Assembly (NCBI RefSeq): GCF_001757105.1
Contig: NZ_MDHN01000029.1
Span: forward strand, 124,001 to 188,000
Length of the DNA stretch: 64,000 bases
Reading direction: 5' to 3'
Origin: Alteromonas confluentis
GTDB lineage: Bacteria; Pseudomonadota; Gammaproteobacteria; Enterobacterales; Alteromonadaceae
Shown piece by piece: positions 35,715-47,699 of this stretch (its first letter is position 1; every line of letters begins with the position of its first letter). The notes beneath the pieces are model-generated. The model was not told where the DNA came from. It searched no databases and saw only the letters and a list, made by a program, of their open reading frames with translations. Made by a program: the position numbers and the translations under genes.

Positions 35715-37151
35715 ATGCAAGTCATCAATCTGAGTCATCATATTGGCGGACAAGTAGTAGAAGGTGCAGCGGCACTGGAGCAACACAACCCGTCGAAAGA
35801 TAACGACCTAAAAGTCACCCTGCCTTCTGCTTATGCCGCAGTAGTAGACAGCGCAGTAGCAAGCGCAACAGCCGCTTTCGGCAAATTCCGCGACCAGGGT
35901 ATTGAGTCCCGTTCTGACGCACTGGCCAAAATTCAGCAACTCATCATGGCCAACAGTGAAGAACTGTCGGTATTGATTGCCCGTGAAACCGGTAAAACCC
36001 TTGGCGACGCCCGAGGCGAAGTGGGCCGTGCAGCCCGCATCTTTGGTTTCTTCTCCGGTGAGTGTTTACGCATTGTTGGTGAGCGTCTGGAATCCACTCG
36101 AAACGGCGCCATGGTAGAAATCGAATACGCGCCGGTGGGTGTTGTCGGCCAGATCACGCCGTGGAACTTTCCTATTGCTATTCCGGCCTGGAAAATTGCA
36201 CCGGCTCTGGCCTTTGGCAACACGGTTGTTTGGAAGCCATCTGAAATCTCGTCTGCAACAGCAGCACGTCTAATGGAACTCATCCACGAAGGTGGCATTA
36301 TACCTGGTGCAGTAAACATGGTGCTAGGCGGTGGTGAGACCGGCGCGGCTATGTGTGAACATAGCGGCATTGATGCATTGAGCTTCACAGGTTCTGTGGC
36401 AACCGGTAAAAAAGTGCGCATGGCAGCCGCTGAGCGTGGCATTCCAGTACAAACCGAGATGGGTGGCGTTAACGCCATGATCGTATTGGAAGATGCAGAC
36501 CTTGAAGGGGCGGTAGATTTGGCGCTGAACGGCGCGTTTCTGGCAGCCGGCCAGCGTTGTACTGCGTGCTCACGCATCATCGTACAAGACAGCATCGCGG
36601 ATAAATTTGCCGCCAGACTGGCCGAAAAAGTCGCTGCGCTGAAGGTTGGCGACGCGACAGACCCGTCAACCCATATTGGTCCATTGGCTTCGCCTAAACA
36701 AAAAGCGCTGATCACCGAACAAACCGCGGTAATGGAAAACACTCCAGGGGCCAAACTGGTTTTCGGTGGTACTAAAGATCCGCTGCCAGCCTGTTTCTTC
36801 CCGCCAACCCTGTTCGACCATGCGAAAGCAGACGATCCTATCGCGCAGGAAGAAATCTTTGGTCCGGTCGCCGCCATGTTCCGTGTGCCCGACTACGAAA
36901 CCGGTCTGGCAATGCTGAACGACTCCAAATACGGATTATCATCAGGACTTTGCACCACGTCACTCAAATATGCCGAGCATTTCAAGCGCTATGCGAAAGC
37001 CGGCATGATGATGATTAATCTGCCAACCGCTGGTATTGATTACCACGTGCCGTTTGGCGGTGTCGGCGCCTCAAGCTACGGTGCCCGAGAACAAGGTCGG
37101 GCTGCGAAACAGTTTTATACGGTGATGAAAACCACCTACCTCAAAGGCTAA
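35715..37151 (+). CDS. Aldehyde dehydrogenase, probable alpha-ketoglutarate semialdehyde dehydrogenase
   Basis: 478 residues. Catalytic Cys282 (GQRCTACSR) and general base Glu248 (QTEMGGVNAM) are present. The NAD(P) site is WNFPIAIPAWKIAPALAFGN followed by FTGSVATGKKV. It would oxidise alpha-ketoglutarate semialdehyde (2,5-dioxopentanoate) to alpha-ketoglutarate, the last step of hydroxyproline degradation. The same semialdehyde also ends the non-phosphorylating L-arabinose route, so one enzyme could serve both the sugar and the imino acid from arabinosylated hydroxyproline. Third gene of the operon, followed by a strong terminator-like hairpin. Confidence 0.88.
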   Translation: MQVINLSHHIGGQVVEGAAALEQHNPSKDNDLKVTLPSAYAAVVDSAVASATAAFGKFRDQGIESRSDALAKIQQLIMANSEELSVLIARETGKTLGDARGEVGRAARIFGFFSGECLRIVGERLESTRNGAMVEIEYAPVGVVGQITPWNFPIAIPAWKIAPALAFGNTVVWKPSEISSATAARLMELIHEGGIIPGAVNMVLGGGETGAAMCEHSGIDALSFTGSVATGKKVRMAAAERGIPVQTEMGGVNAMIVLEDADLEGAVDLALNGAFLAAGQRCTACSRIIVQDSIADKFAARLAEKVAALKVGDATDPSTHIGPLASPKQKALITEQTAVMENTPGAKLVFGGTKDPLPACFFPPTLFDHAKADDPIAQEEIFGPVAAMFRVPDYETGLAMLNDSKYGLSSGLCTTSLKYAEHFKRYAKAGMMMINLPTAGIDYHVPFGGVGASSYGAREQGRAAKQFYTVMKTTYLKG

Positions 37152-37161
37152 GTTCCGTTGG

Positions 37162-37201
37162 AAAGCCGCACCGCTCGTGTTCCGTGGTGCGGCTTTTTTT
37201 T
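37162..37201 (+). terminator. Terminator between the hydroxyproline genes and the GH2 gene
   Basis: An 11-bp stem (AAAGCCGCACC at 37162-37172 with GGTGCGGCTTT at 37186-37196) followed by a T run. It ends only 14 bases before the GH2 start codon, leaving just an SD (AAGGAG) between them. Confidence 0.9.
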
Positions 37202-37214
37202 AAGGAGAAATTAA

Positions 37215-40364
<3,150 letters not shown>

Positions 40365-40378
40365 TGAAAAGGGAACCT

Positions 40379-43096
40379 ATGCGACACGTAATCAAACGAA
40401 AACTGCCCCTCGCTATTTCACTGGCACTCGCCGTAGCGACAGCAAGCGCATCTGCTATCGCTGCTGAAAAAAACGTGAATGCTGCCGGTCTGAAACTGAT
40501 TTTTGATGAAAGCGCTCAAACCTTGCTGTCATTGCAACCTGATGCAGCAAAAGGCGTAGATTTCCTTTCTTATGAACATAACAGTACGCGCGAAGGACCT
40601 GGCTACTATCAACTGGGCGACATTGATTTGCGCGTCCGAAAGGCGGGCGGTGCATGGCAAGATTTCTCTAGCGCACTGCAATTACAGCCGGTAAAAACAC
40701 TGACGTCATCAACCGCATTGATGCACGCAGACATTACCAGCGACTTACCCGGTATTCCGCTGAGTGTTAGCCGCTCCTGGTCGGTAGACAACAATCAACT
40801 AGTACTGCGCTTTACGCTGAAAAATACCACCAGCCACGCGGTAGAAATAGGCGGTCTTGGTATCGCCATGGTGTTCGATAACATTCTTTCCGGTCGAGAA
40901 CTGGATGAAGCCCATGAAAAAGCCAATTACGCCGAACCCTACATGGGCATGGATGCAGGCTATGTGCAGGTGGTACGCCTAAACGGTAAAGGACCAGCGC
41001 TGCTGGTACTGCCGGAAGAAAATGCGCCCCTTACCGGATGGATGCCCATTCTTGGCGACACCAACGAAGACGGCTCTCCGGTTATTTACAACGATCCCAC
41101 CGTGCGTACCCACACCTTCGAAGGTTTTTACGACTGGATGGTGTTCAATAAGGGTTTTGCCGACAACGAATGGAAAGGCAAGAAGCAGTGGAACAAACCG
41201 CGCAGCCTCACGCTGAAGCCTGGTGAAAGTTATGACACCGCAGTACGATTCGCACTAGCACCTGAAGTACGGCAAATTGAAGACACTTTATCAGCGCAGC
41301 AACGTCCGGTCGCCGTTGGCCTGCCAGGGTATGTGGTGCCCAAAGATCTGCCTGCAAAGCTGTATCTCAATTCACCCAGCCCGGTTAAATCACTGGTTGT
41401 AGAGCCTGCAAATGCGCTTACCGTAAAGGCGACATCACCGCAAAATGGCTGGGCAGCTTATAACGTAACCGGTAATCAATGGGGACAATCCCGCGTAACC
41501 ATTACCTATGAAGACAACACCGTACAGACCGTGCACTATTTTGTATCGAAGGGAATGGCGCAGGCTGTCTCCGATTTAGGCGAATTCCTGTTTGATGAGC
41601 AATGGTTTGAAGGTGACGATGACCCCTTCAAACGTGGCCCGTCAATCATGAGCTACGACAACGACACTAAAGACATCGTGCTACAAGACCAACGGGTGTG
41701 GATTGCCGGGCTCAGCGACGAAGGCGGTGCGGGCTCCTGGCTGGCGGGCATTATGAAGCAGCTTGGGCAACCCGACGCGGAAGAGATCGCGCAGTTTGAA
41801 CGCTTCTACAACGAGGTTATTGACGGCCGACTCCAGGTAAACGAAGGCGAAGGCAAGCATGGCGTGAAAAAGAGCCTGTTCTTCTACGACCCCGAAGCAT
41901 TGCCTGACTACGAGTATAATCCCGATTTTGACTGGACCACTTGGGCATCGTGGAGCAAAGAACAGTCTGATAACTTGGGCCGTTCGTTCAACTATCCTCA
42001 CGTTGCCGCGGCGCAGTGGGTACTTTATCGCCTCGCCCGCTTTAATGAAGGGCTGGTAAAAACACATCCGTGGCAAACTTACCTGCAACGTGCTGCAGAA
42101 ACCAGCATTGCCATGACTGAATTGGCTCCGCACTACGCCCAGTTTGGTCAGATGGAAGGTGATGTGTTCGTAGCCATACTTGACGACCTGTATGCAGAAG
42201 GCATGAATGCGTTGGCTGACAAACTGAAAGCGACTATGAAAGCCCGGGCCGATCACTGGTCAGAACTGGCTTATCCGTTTGGCAGTGAAATGCCCTGGGA
42301 TTCCACCGGTCAGGAAGAGGTGTATGCGTGGATGCGCTACTTTAATAATACGCCTGCCGCCGAACTCACCCGGGAAGTGATTCTGGGATACGACTTTACG
42401 CAACCACACTGGGGATACAACGGCAGCGCCCGTCGTTTCTGGGATTTCCTATACGCGGGTAAAGACAGCCGCATTGAGCGTCAGTTACATCACTATGGCT
42501 CCACCATCAATGCCATTCCTCTGCTGGATAGCTTTCGCAGAAACCCTGACGATACCTACCTGCTGCGGGTTGGCTACGGCGGCATGATGGGTGGACTCAC
42601 CAATATCCATGAGGATGGTTTTGCTTCTGCGGCCTTCCACAGCTTCCCGGATTACATGGAGTTCGACCCATACACCGGAGACTATGGCTCAAGTTTCTTT
42701 GGTCATACTTTCGCCATTGGCAGCTACCTCATTAACGATGCTACGTTCGGCTGGCAAGGCTTCGGTGGATTAACCAAGGTTACCAACAACAATACGGTAA
42801 CCATTACGCCAAAAGATGCTTTCCGCAACAGAGTCTACATTGCGCCGGCAAAGGTTTGGCTCACATTAGATGCAGGAAAATTCAGTGCGGTAACCTGGCA
42901 TAGTGATACCGGTGAGATCACCGTTACCCTCGACGAAGCCACACCGTACACACCGGTTGCCATGCTAAACATTGCTTCATTTGGGCAACCCTATCAGCCG
43001 CAAGAAAAGCAATCGAAAACCGCGGGCAGAATTTCACTACCTTTGAATAAAAACACCAAAACGGTGTTGTCTTTAACAAGTGCTGCTGCCAATTAA
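40379..43096 (+). CDS. Large exported protein resembling DUF5695, probable carbohydrate-active enzyme
   Basis: 905 residues from the ATG at 40379, chosen for its SD (AAAGGG). An ATG at 40364 overlapping the GH2 stop (TAATG) is an alternative. The signal peptide ends SASAIAA. The first about 400 residues are beta-rich (KLIFDESAQTLLSLQPDAAK, LPGIPLSVSRSWSVDNNQLV), like a carbohydrate-binding or galactose-mutarotase-like sandwich. Residues about 520-800 are helix-rich with many Trp/Tyr/Glu (AAAQWVLYRLARFNEG, EMPWDSTGQEEVYAWMRYF, HWGYNGSARRFWDFLY), like an (alpha/alpha)6 barrel, and a small beta domain follows. I recall this pattern for DUF5695, but activity is not established to my knowledge. 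Co-transcription with GH2 suggests a glycosidase or lyase. Confidence 0.75.
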   Translation: MRHVIKRKLPLAISLALAVATASASAIAAEKNVNAAGLKLIFDESAQTLLSLQPDAAKGVDFLSYEHNSTREGPGYYQLGDIDLRVRKAGGAWQDFSSALQLQPVKTLTSSTALMHADITSDLPGIPLSVSRSWSVDNNQLVLRFTLKNTTSHAVEIGGLGIAMVFDNILSGRELDEAHEKANYAEPYMGMDAGYVQVVRLNGKGPALLVLPEENAPLTGWMPILGDTNEDGSPVIYNDPTVRTHTFEGFYDWMVFNKGFADNEWKGKKQWNKPRSLTLKPGESYDTAVRFALAPEVRQIEDTLSAQQRPVAVGLPGYVVPKDLPAKLYLNSPSPVKSLVVEPANALTVKATSPQNGWAAYNVTGNQWGQSRVTITYEDNTVQTVHYFVSKGMAQAVSDLGEFLFDEQWFEGDDDPFKRGPSIMSYDNDTKDIVLQDQRVWIAGLSDEGGAGSWLAGIMKQLGQPDAEEIAQFERFYNEVIDGRLQVNEGEGKHGVKKSLFFYDPEALPDYEYNPDFDWTTWASWSKEQSDNLGRSFNYPHVAAAQWVLYRLARFNEGLVKTHPWQTYLQRAAETSIAMTELAPHYAQFGQMEGDVFVAILDDLYAEGMNALADKLKATMKARADHWSELAYPFGSEMPWDSTGQEEVYAWMRYFNNTPAAELTREVILGYDFTQPHWGYNGSARRFWDFLYAGKDSRIERQLHHYGSTINAIPLLDSFRRNPDDTYLLRVGYGGMMGGLTNIHEDGFASAAFHSFPDYMEFDPYTGDYGSSFFGHTFAIGSYLINDATFGWQGFGGLTKVTNNNTVTITPKDAFRNRVYIAPAKVWLTLDAGKFSAVTWHSDTGEITVTLDEATPYTPVAMLNIASFGQPYQPQEKQSKTAGRISLPLNKNTKTVLSLTSAAAN

Positions 43097-43174
43097 TTGG
43101 TAGAAAAGTGAACGCATTATTCATGCATTTGTTGTCGAAATTCGACCAATGAAGGGTACAAAGCTTTCACTTAT

Positions 43175-43184
43175 TTGTATATTA
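43175..43184 (+). promoter_or_regulatory. Weak operator-like site before the DUF6492 gene
   Basis: TTGTATATTA resembles the locus motif with one core mismatch, like the box before the TonB receptor. It sits 32 bases before the TTG start of the next gene. Low confidence in this AT-rich gap. Confidence 0.25.
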
Positions 43185-43215
43185 TTAGCGGACTATAAAA
43201 ATCCAGTTTTGCTCG

Positions 43216-44196
43216 TTGGGTAACATCATCGTTCCAGCGAGCAACACGCTCAGGGAAGATGTTACCGCGCTTATGTTGTTATCTGCGATTTTACCCCTCT
43301 CAATCAGAGGCAGTTACGATGTTGATGACCTCGGTCGCACCAATATACTTTTCACCACGCTTCGCGCTTTTGGCGCAGACCAGGTTCTGAAAGAGATCCT
43401 GATTGTTTGTCCACCTGACGAAGTCAGCGTTATCCGGGAGCAAGTGAAGAAATGGCCTGAATTTATTATTCGGGTTGTTTCTGAAGAAGACATGGTGCCT
43501 GAGCTCGCTAACCATCGTCAGGTGAGAGGCTGGCGCAAGCAACAGATGATCAAACTCGCGGCACCCAGGGAATTGTCTACTCCCTATTATCTGACATTAG
43601 ATGCTGACGCCATATGCTTACGCCCGCTTACCGAATCGCTACTGATCCCCGACGGTAAGGCGCTTCTACAATATGAGAAACGTGCGCTTCATCCTCGCTG
43701 GTGGAAGTCGTCTTCGCGAATTCTGAAAATGTCAGACCACGTTGGCGACCCTGAAGTCGGTATGACAGTTACACCTGCCATAATGGCCAGCGATATTAGC
43801 GAAGCAACGGGTGAGGAAATAGCCGCAAACTTGCGCGGCAAGGGCTCCTGGGTAGATAAACTCTGCCGCCTTCATAATCCTAGGTCACCGTCTAACTGGA
43901 CTTTCTACCGGCACTTACGCGGTCGCTGGACTGAATACTCGCTTTACTACTTTTGCGCACTTAAACGTAACATGCTTGATAAATATCATGTGACTGCCGG
44001 TACGGAAACCCACCCTCAACTGTTGCTTATCCATGACTCACACCCGTTTGAACAATGGGTGCCAGAGCAGAGTTTTGCGCCTAACGGGCAAGGACTGTTC
44101 TGTGTTGTGAACAGCAGCATGCGTTTTGATATAGAAAATACGTGGCAAAAAATAGCGCCGTTTGTACCCGGCGCGTCAGATTTGAAAATGCCCTAA
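43216..44196 (+). CDS. DUF6492-like protein, glycosyltransferase-A-type fold
   Basis: 326 residues if begun at the TTG at 43216; an ATG at 43273 (MLLSAILPLSIRG) would give 307 and is about equally likely, since neither has a clear SD. Family-like segments are ILPLSIRGSYDVDDLGRTNI and YYLTLDADAICLRPL, the latter with an Asp-x-Asp that usually binds a metal-nucleotide sugar. The C-terminal half is Trp/Tyr-rich (SNWTFYRHLRGRWTEYSLYYF). No signal peptide. The pattern fits DUF6492. Its place between degradative genes is odd for a transferase, and it may be unrelated to the locus. Ends at a shared terminator. Confidence 0.75.
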   Translation: MGNIIVPASNTLREDVTALMLLSAILPLSIRGSYDVDDLGRTNILFTTLRAFGADQVLKEILIVCPPDEVSVIREQVKKWPEFIIRVVSEEDMVPELANHRQVRGWRKQQMIKLAAPRELSTPYYLTLDADAICLRPLTESLLIPDGKALLQYEKRALHPRWWKSSSRILKMSDHVGDPEVGMTVTPAIMASDISEATGEEIAANLRGKGSWVDKLCRLHNPRSPSNWTFYRHLRGRWTEYSLYYFCALKRNMLDKYHVTAGTETHPQLLLIHDSHPFEQWVPEQSFAPNGQGLFCVVNSSMRFDIENTWQKIAPFVPGASDLKMP

Positions 44197-44227
44197 GCAT
44201 CTTATTCTCATCAAGCATTACACACAC

Positions 44228-44262
44228 AAAAACGCCCTGCCTATTAAAAGCAGGGCGTTTTT
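44228..44262. terminator. Bidirectional terminator between convergent genes
   Basis: A perfect 13-bp stem (AAAAACGCCCTGC / GCAGGGCGTTTTT) with a 9-base loop, with T runs in both directions. Confidence 0.92.
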
Positions 44263-44277
44263 ATTTCAGGTTTTACA

Positions 44278-47199
44278 TCAGAACGATGCAGTCAGGCCAA
44301 TGTAAATAGAGCGGCCTAGCGGATCGTACATACCCGGGAACGTATTGCCGTTACCGAACGAGCTCAGCACGTTGGATACGATAATAGGAGGATCACGGTC
44401 TAACAGGTTGTTGATACCACCACGGAAAACCAGGTGGTCGCCAACCGGAATGCTACCTGCCAGATCGAAATAGCTATACGAGCCGATTTCAGCATTGATT
44501 TCATAATTCGTGCCTGTAAGGAACTCATTACTTTCATTCAAGCTCAGCTTCACGCTATCCATGTAACGCCATAACAACGATACCTGTGCGTCCATCCAAG
44601 GCATCATCCAGGTTGCACGGGCATTGTGACGCCACTCAGGCACCGGCTGACCACATGAAGGACCATACAGACCTTTACAGTCGTAAGTACCCAGTCCAGG
44701 TTGAGGCTCGGTGACCATTTCGTTCAGATAGGTACCTACTAATTGCATACCCAATGAACCATACTCGCCCATTTCGTAGGTATAGTTTGCATTGATATCG
44801 ACACCAGATGTTTGCAGATAACCGGTATTCAGTGTGGTTGACGTCACATAGCCATCTGTACCAAACAGCGTACCGGCGCGGCTACGGTTGAACAGGTCAC
44901 AGTAATAGCTGTTACCGGTTGCAATACATTGGTTGATGATGAGGTTAGGATCGATAGAACCGATGTAATCTTCAACTTTGATATTGTAGTAGTCCAGTGA
45001 AACAGACAGGTTTTCAACCGCTTCCGGCGTAATAACAATACCGACGGTGTAGGTGTCAGCTTCTTCAGGTCGCAGATTCGGATTACCACCATATTGCTGC
45101 ACACAAGTTTCAGCCGGACATTCAATGATGTTGCCATACTGGGCTTCAGTTACGCCGGTACGAGCACACTGCTCAAATGTGGCTGTCGGGTTGGCACCAG
45201 AACAAGGATCGGTACCCGAGTAGTTACCCAGACCTTGTGAGGAGAACAGTTCTGACACATTAGGCGCACGAATCGCATGGTTGAAACTGGCGCGGAAACG
45301 CAGATCATCATTGGGTGAATAGCTCAGCTCGAACTTGTAAGTTGTCGCGTCGTATTCAGATTCATTGCCTTCGTCATCGCTATTGGTGTATTCAGAATAA
45401 CGCAGGCCAGCGTTGATACCGAGATACTTCGCCCACGACGCATCTTCCACCAGCGGAATATCAATTTCGGTATAAACCTCGTCGACTTCAATCACGCCAT
45501 ATGCGTCTTCAGTACCGTAAGACTCCGCAATTGCATCTGCTTCGAAATCCAGCACTTCTTTACGGTGCTCATAACCCACCACCATCGCAGGGCCAGTCAT
45601 CGCCCACGGCAGAGAAATGTCATAGTAATCCAGGTCGATTTGCGAGAAGGCACTCAGCACATCAAGGGTCTGCGTGCTTTCCGTAGAGTTCGATGTCAGG
45701 ATGTAATCAAATGCTTCATCTGAAATACCGCTGTAGGCGAACACATCAATAGGCACGCAAGCTGAATCGCTGCCATCAATGACTGAATTACAGGTTGCAA
45801 CGCCATTCACATCAGTAGCCAGTAATGCACGTGCTGCACGTTCAGGGTTCACGTCGTTCATAAACGTTTCCTGATACAGTGCCGTTGTGCGCAGGTAGCT
45901 GACATCGTAGGTAATGCCGTCGTTGATGTCACCACGCATACCCAGACTAAAGCGGTAGTCGGTGTGACGGAGATTGTCGCGACGTGGGCGGGCATTTTCA
46001 CCATCAAGACGATAACCCACATAGGCATCGATAATCTCACTGGTACCTGCCGACGTGCCACACAACGCCGCAGCCTGCTGGCTACTCATCAATGGGTTAT
46101 CACAGTTAATGGCATAGTCGTCCCCAAACCACAATGCAGACGGTGCGATTTGTGAGAAGCTCTGATCGTCCATAAACATGAAGCTACCATACACTTCGTC
46201 AGTATCTGTTACCGCATAGTGGGTCATCATGCCGGCGGTGTAACGTCGATCGACCCGTTGAATATAATTCAGCGGATTGTAGTTGTAGAGGTATTCATCG
46301 CCGTAGGTATCCCACTCTTTAGAGCCATCTTTGACGTTGTTATACGACCCGCCAGTCATTGGCCCGCTCAACACAGAAAACCGGCCCCAGGGATTGTTTC
46401 CTGAACCACCACAGGCATAACCATCTAAGGTACTGTTTGCGGAAATAGCGCACGCAGAATAGTCTCGCTCACTTTGCAATACAGGCTCTGTACGACGATA
46501 ACCAGCATAGAATGTGATATTCCCTTTGCCATCGACGAAGTCGGTGCCAGCAGCAAAGTTAAAATCGTACTTCTCGCCGTCCCACACACTGCTGTCCGGC
46601 ACTTCGTAACCATAGCTGGTAACCAGGTCGCGCGTGGCACTGTCGTCGTTGTTATGCTGATAGCCACTCCCCTGAATATCAAAGATGATACCGTTAAGGT
46701 CGTCTTTCAGAATAAAGTTAACTACCCCGGAAATGGCATCAGAACCATATACCGCAGACGCACCACCGGTAACCACATCAACCCGCTCTACCAGCGCTGA
46801 CGGGATGAAGTTAACGTCCATCCCCATGGTAGGCAGCATGCGCTGGCCATTAACCAAAGTCAGTACGCGGTTTGAGCCAAGGTTTCGCAGGTTGATCTGT
46901 GATGTACCGTCAGAGCCGTTAGACACGTTTTCGTTCGCGTCAGCAGTAAACTGGGGCATTTTATTCAGTACAGATTCAATGCTTGTTGCACCCTGGAATT
47001 TAATTTCCGAGTCATCCACAACAGAAATAGGGCTGTTGGTTGTGTATTCAGCGCGTTGTATGCGCGAACCGGTAACCGTTATTGCCTCTACTTCTGCACC
47101 CTCTGATGCGGCTTCCTGAGCCTGCACCATCAAGGGCGTAGCATTCATCATAGCGATGGCTGCTATCACTCCTTTTTTGATTGCAGAATGTTTAGTCAT
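44278..47199 (-). CDS. TonB-dependent outer-membrane receptor
   Basis: 973 residues with a signal peptide (ending PLMVQAQ). A TonB-box-like segment, EAITVTGSRI, precedes the plug domain (NSPISVVDDSEIKFQGATSI, then INLRNLGSNRVLTLVNGQRM and VERVDVVTGGASAVYGSDAI). A 22-strand barrel with many Tyr/Asn/Asp follows, ending in GLTASF with a terminal Phe. The plug type (IESVLNKMPQF, GASAVYGSDAISGVVN) is that of receptors for carbohydrate or peptide ligands in Alteromonadales rather than for siderophores. It is divergent from the GH127 gene, with an operator-like box in its promoter, so it probably imports the oligosaccharide or glycopeptide processed by this locus. Ligand unproven. Confidence 0.93.
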   Translation of the reverse strand: MTKHSAIKKGVIAAIAMMNATPLMVQAQEAASEGAEVEAITVTGSRIQRAEYTTNSPISVVDDSEIKFQGATSIESVLNKMPQFTADANENVSNGSDGTSQINLRNLGSNRVLTLVNGQRMLPTMGMDVNFIPSALVERVDVVTGGASAVYGSDAISGVVNFILKDDLNGIIFDIQGSGYQHNNDDSATRDLVTSYGYEVPDSSVWDGEKYDFNFAAGTDFVDGKGNITFYAGYRRTEPVLQSERDYSACAISANSTLDGYACGGSGNNPWGRFSVLSGPMTGGSYNNVKDGSKEWDTYGDEYLYNYNPLNYIQRVDRRYTAGMMTHYAVTDTDEVYGSFMFMDDQSFSQIAPSALWFGDDYAINCDNPLMSSQQAAALCGTSAGTSEIIDAYVGYRLDGENARPRRDNLRHTDYRFSLGMRGDINDGITYDVSYLRTTALYQETFMNDVNPERAARALLATDVNGVATCNSVIDGSDSACVPIDVFAYSGISDEAFDYILTSNSTESTQTLDVLSAFSQIDLDYYDISLPWAMTGPAMVVGYEHRKEVLDFEADAIAESYGTEDAYGVIEVDEVYTEIDIPLVEDASWAKYLGINAGLRYSEYTNSDDEGNESEYDATTYKFELSYSPNDDLRFRASFNHAIRAPNVSELFSSQGLGNYSGTDPCSGANPTATFEQCARTGVTEAQYGNIIECPAETCVQQYGGNPNLRPEEADTYTVGIVITPEAVENLSVSLDYYNIKVEDYIGSIDPNLIINQCIATGNSYYCDLFNRSRAGTLFGTDGYVTSTTLNTGYLQTSGVDINANYTYEMGEYGSLGMQLVGTYLNEMVTEPQPGLGTYDCKGLYGPSCGQPVPEWRHNARATWMMPWMDAQVSLLWRYMDSVKLSLNESNEFLTGTNYEINAEIGSYSYFDLAGSIPVGDHLVFRGGINNLLDRDPPIIVSNVLSSFGNGNTFPGMYDPLGRSIYIGLTASF

Positions 47200-47300
47200 T
47201 GCTTCCTCACACGTGTTGAGCTTTATATTTTTATTGTGGGAAGACCGTCGGTGTGTCTTCCTTCGTGTACACTAAACACTCAATTACGAAGCAAAGTCAA

Positions 47301-47345
47301 ATATATTATACGATATTCTATATAACATATCTTTTTCATGACCAA
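47301..47345 (-). promoter_or_regulatory. Promoter and operator-like box of the TonB receptor gene
   Basis: On the minus strand TTGGTC (47345-47340), a 17-base spacer and TATAGA (47322-47317) form a sigma-70 promoter. TATCGTATAATATAT follows at 47315-47301, one core base away from the locus motif TATCGTATACTATAT. The site would lie at or just after the transcription start. Confidence 0.6.
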
Positions 47346-47569
47346 ACGGACTACACTTTTATGATTTAAATTCAATAAGTTATTCTGCTTTGTAAAAATT
47401 AGCCAACGAAGGAACTATTTGTACGTTATCTTTATTGACTATTGCTCGACAAAATTTTGCGTGTAGAAAGACTAAGAGGTGGGTGAAGAGAAACAGTAAT
47501 ATACTCAGATGCGGTTCAGCGCTCGCTCCTTTACCGGTAACGCGCCTTTCTCCTAAAAACCTTCTTGAG

Positions 47570-47603
47570 TTACCTAACAAATTCACATATCGTATACTGT
47601 ATA
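47570..47603 (+). promoter_or_regulatory. Promoter with overlapping GTATAC operator before the GH127 gene
   Basis: TTACCT (47570-47575), a 17-base spacer and TATACT (47593-47598). TATCGTATACTGTATAACAA carries GTATAC at 47592-47597 and the perfect 11-base palindrome-like TATAC-T-GTATA at 47593-47603, overlapping the -10. Confidence 0.65.
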
Positions 47604-47699
47604 ACAATATAATAATCAACGTAGCACCCAACACGCCAGCTTGTCTGTATGCTCATGGATGCAGTGCAGGTAGAGTGCAACTACCCTAAAGGAAACGTT

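Larger units (their letters stand above)
47200..47699. other. 500-base divergent regulatory region between the TonB receptor and GH127 genes
   Basis: It holds the two promoter/operator regions listed separately. The middle (about 47350-47560) shows short open frames on both strands (47380-47634 minus, 47435-47699 plus) without credible starts, signal sequences or recognisable motifs, so I see no gene. The leader before the receptor start is about 100 bases. Confidence 0.6.

Noticed and set aside
35933..36877. 314-residue minus-strand open frame inside the aldehyde dehydrogenase gene
   Set aside because: Antisense to a conserved enzyme whose motifs are complete; Ala/Ser/Pro-rich and without any family pattern. 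A GC-driven shadow.
47380..47689. Two 84-residue frames, one on each strand, in the TonB-GH127 intergenic region
   Set aside because: They overlap each other, have no SD, and the plus frame runs through the GH127 promoter. Composition is not protein-like.
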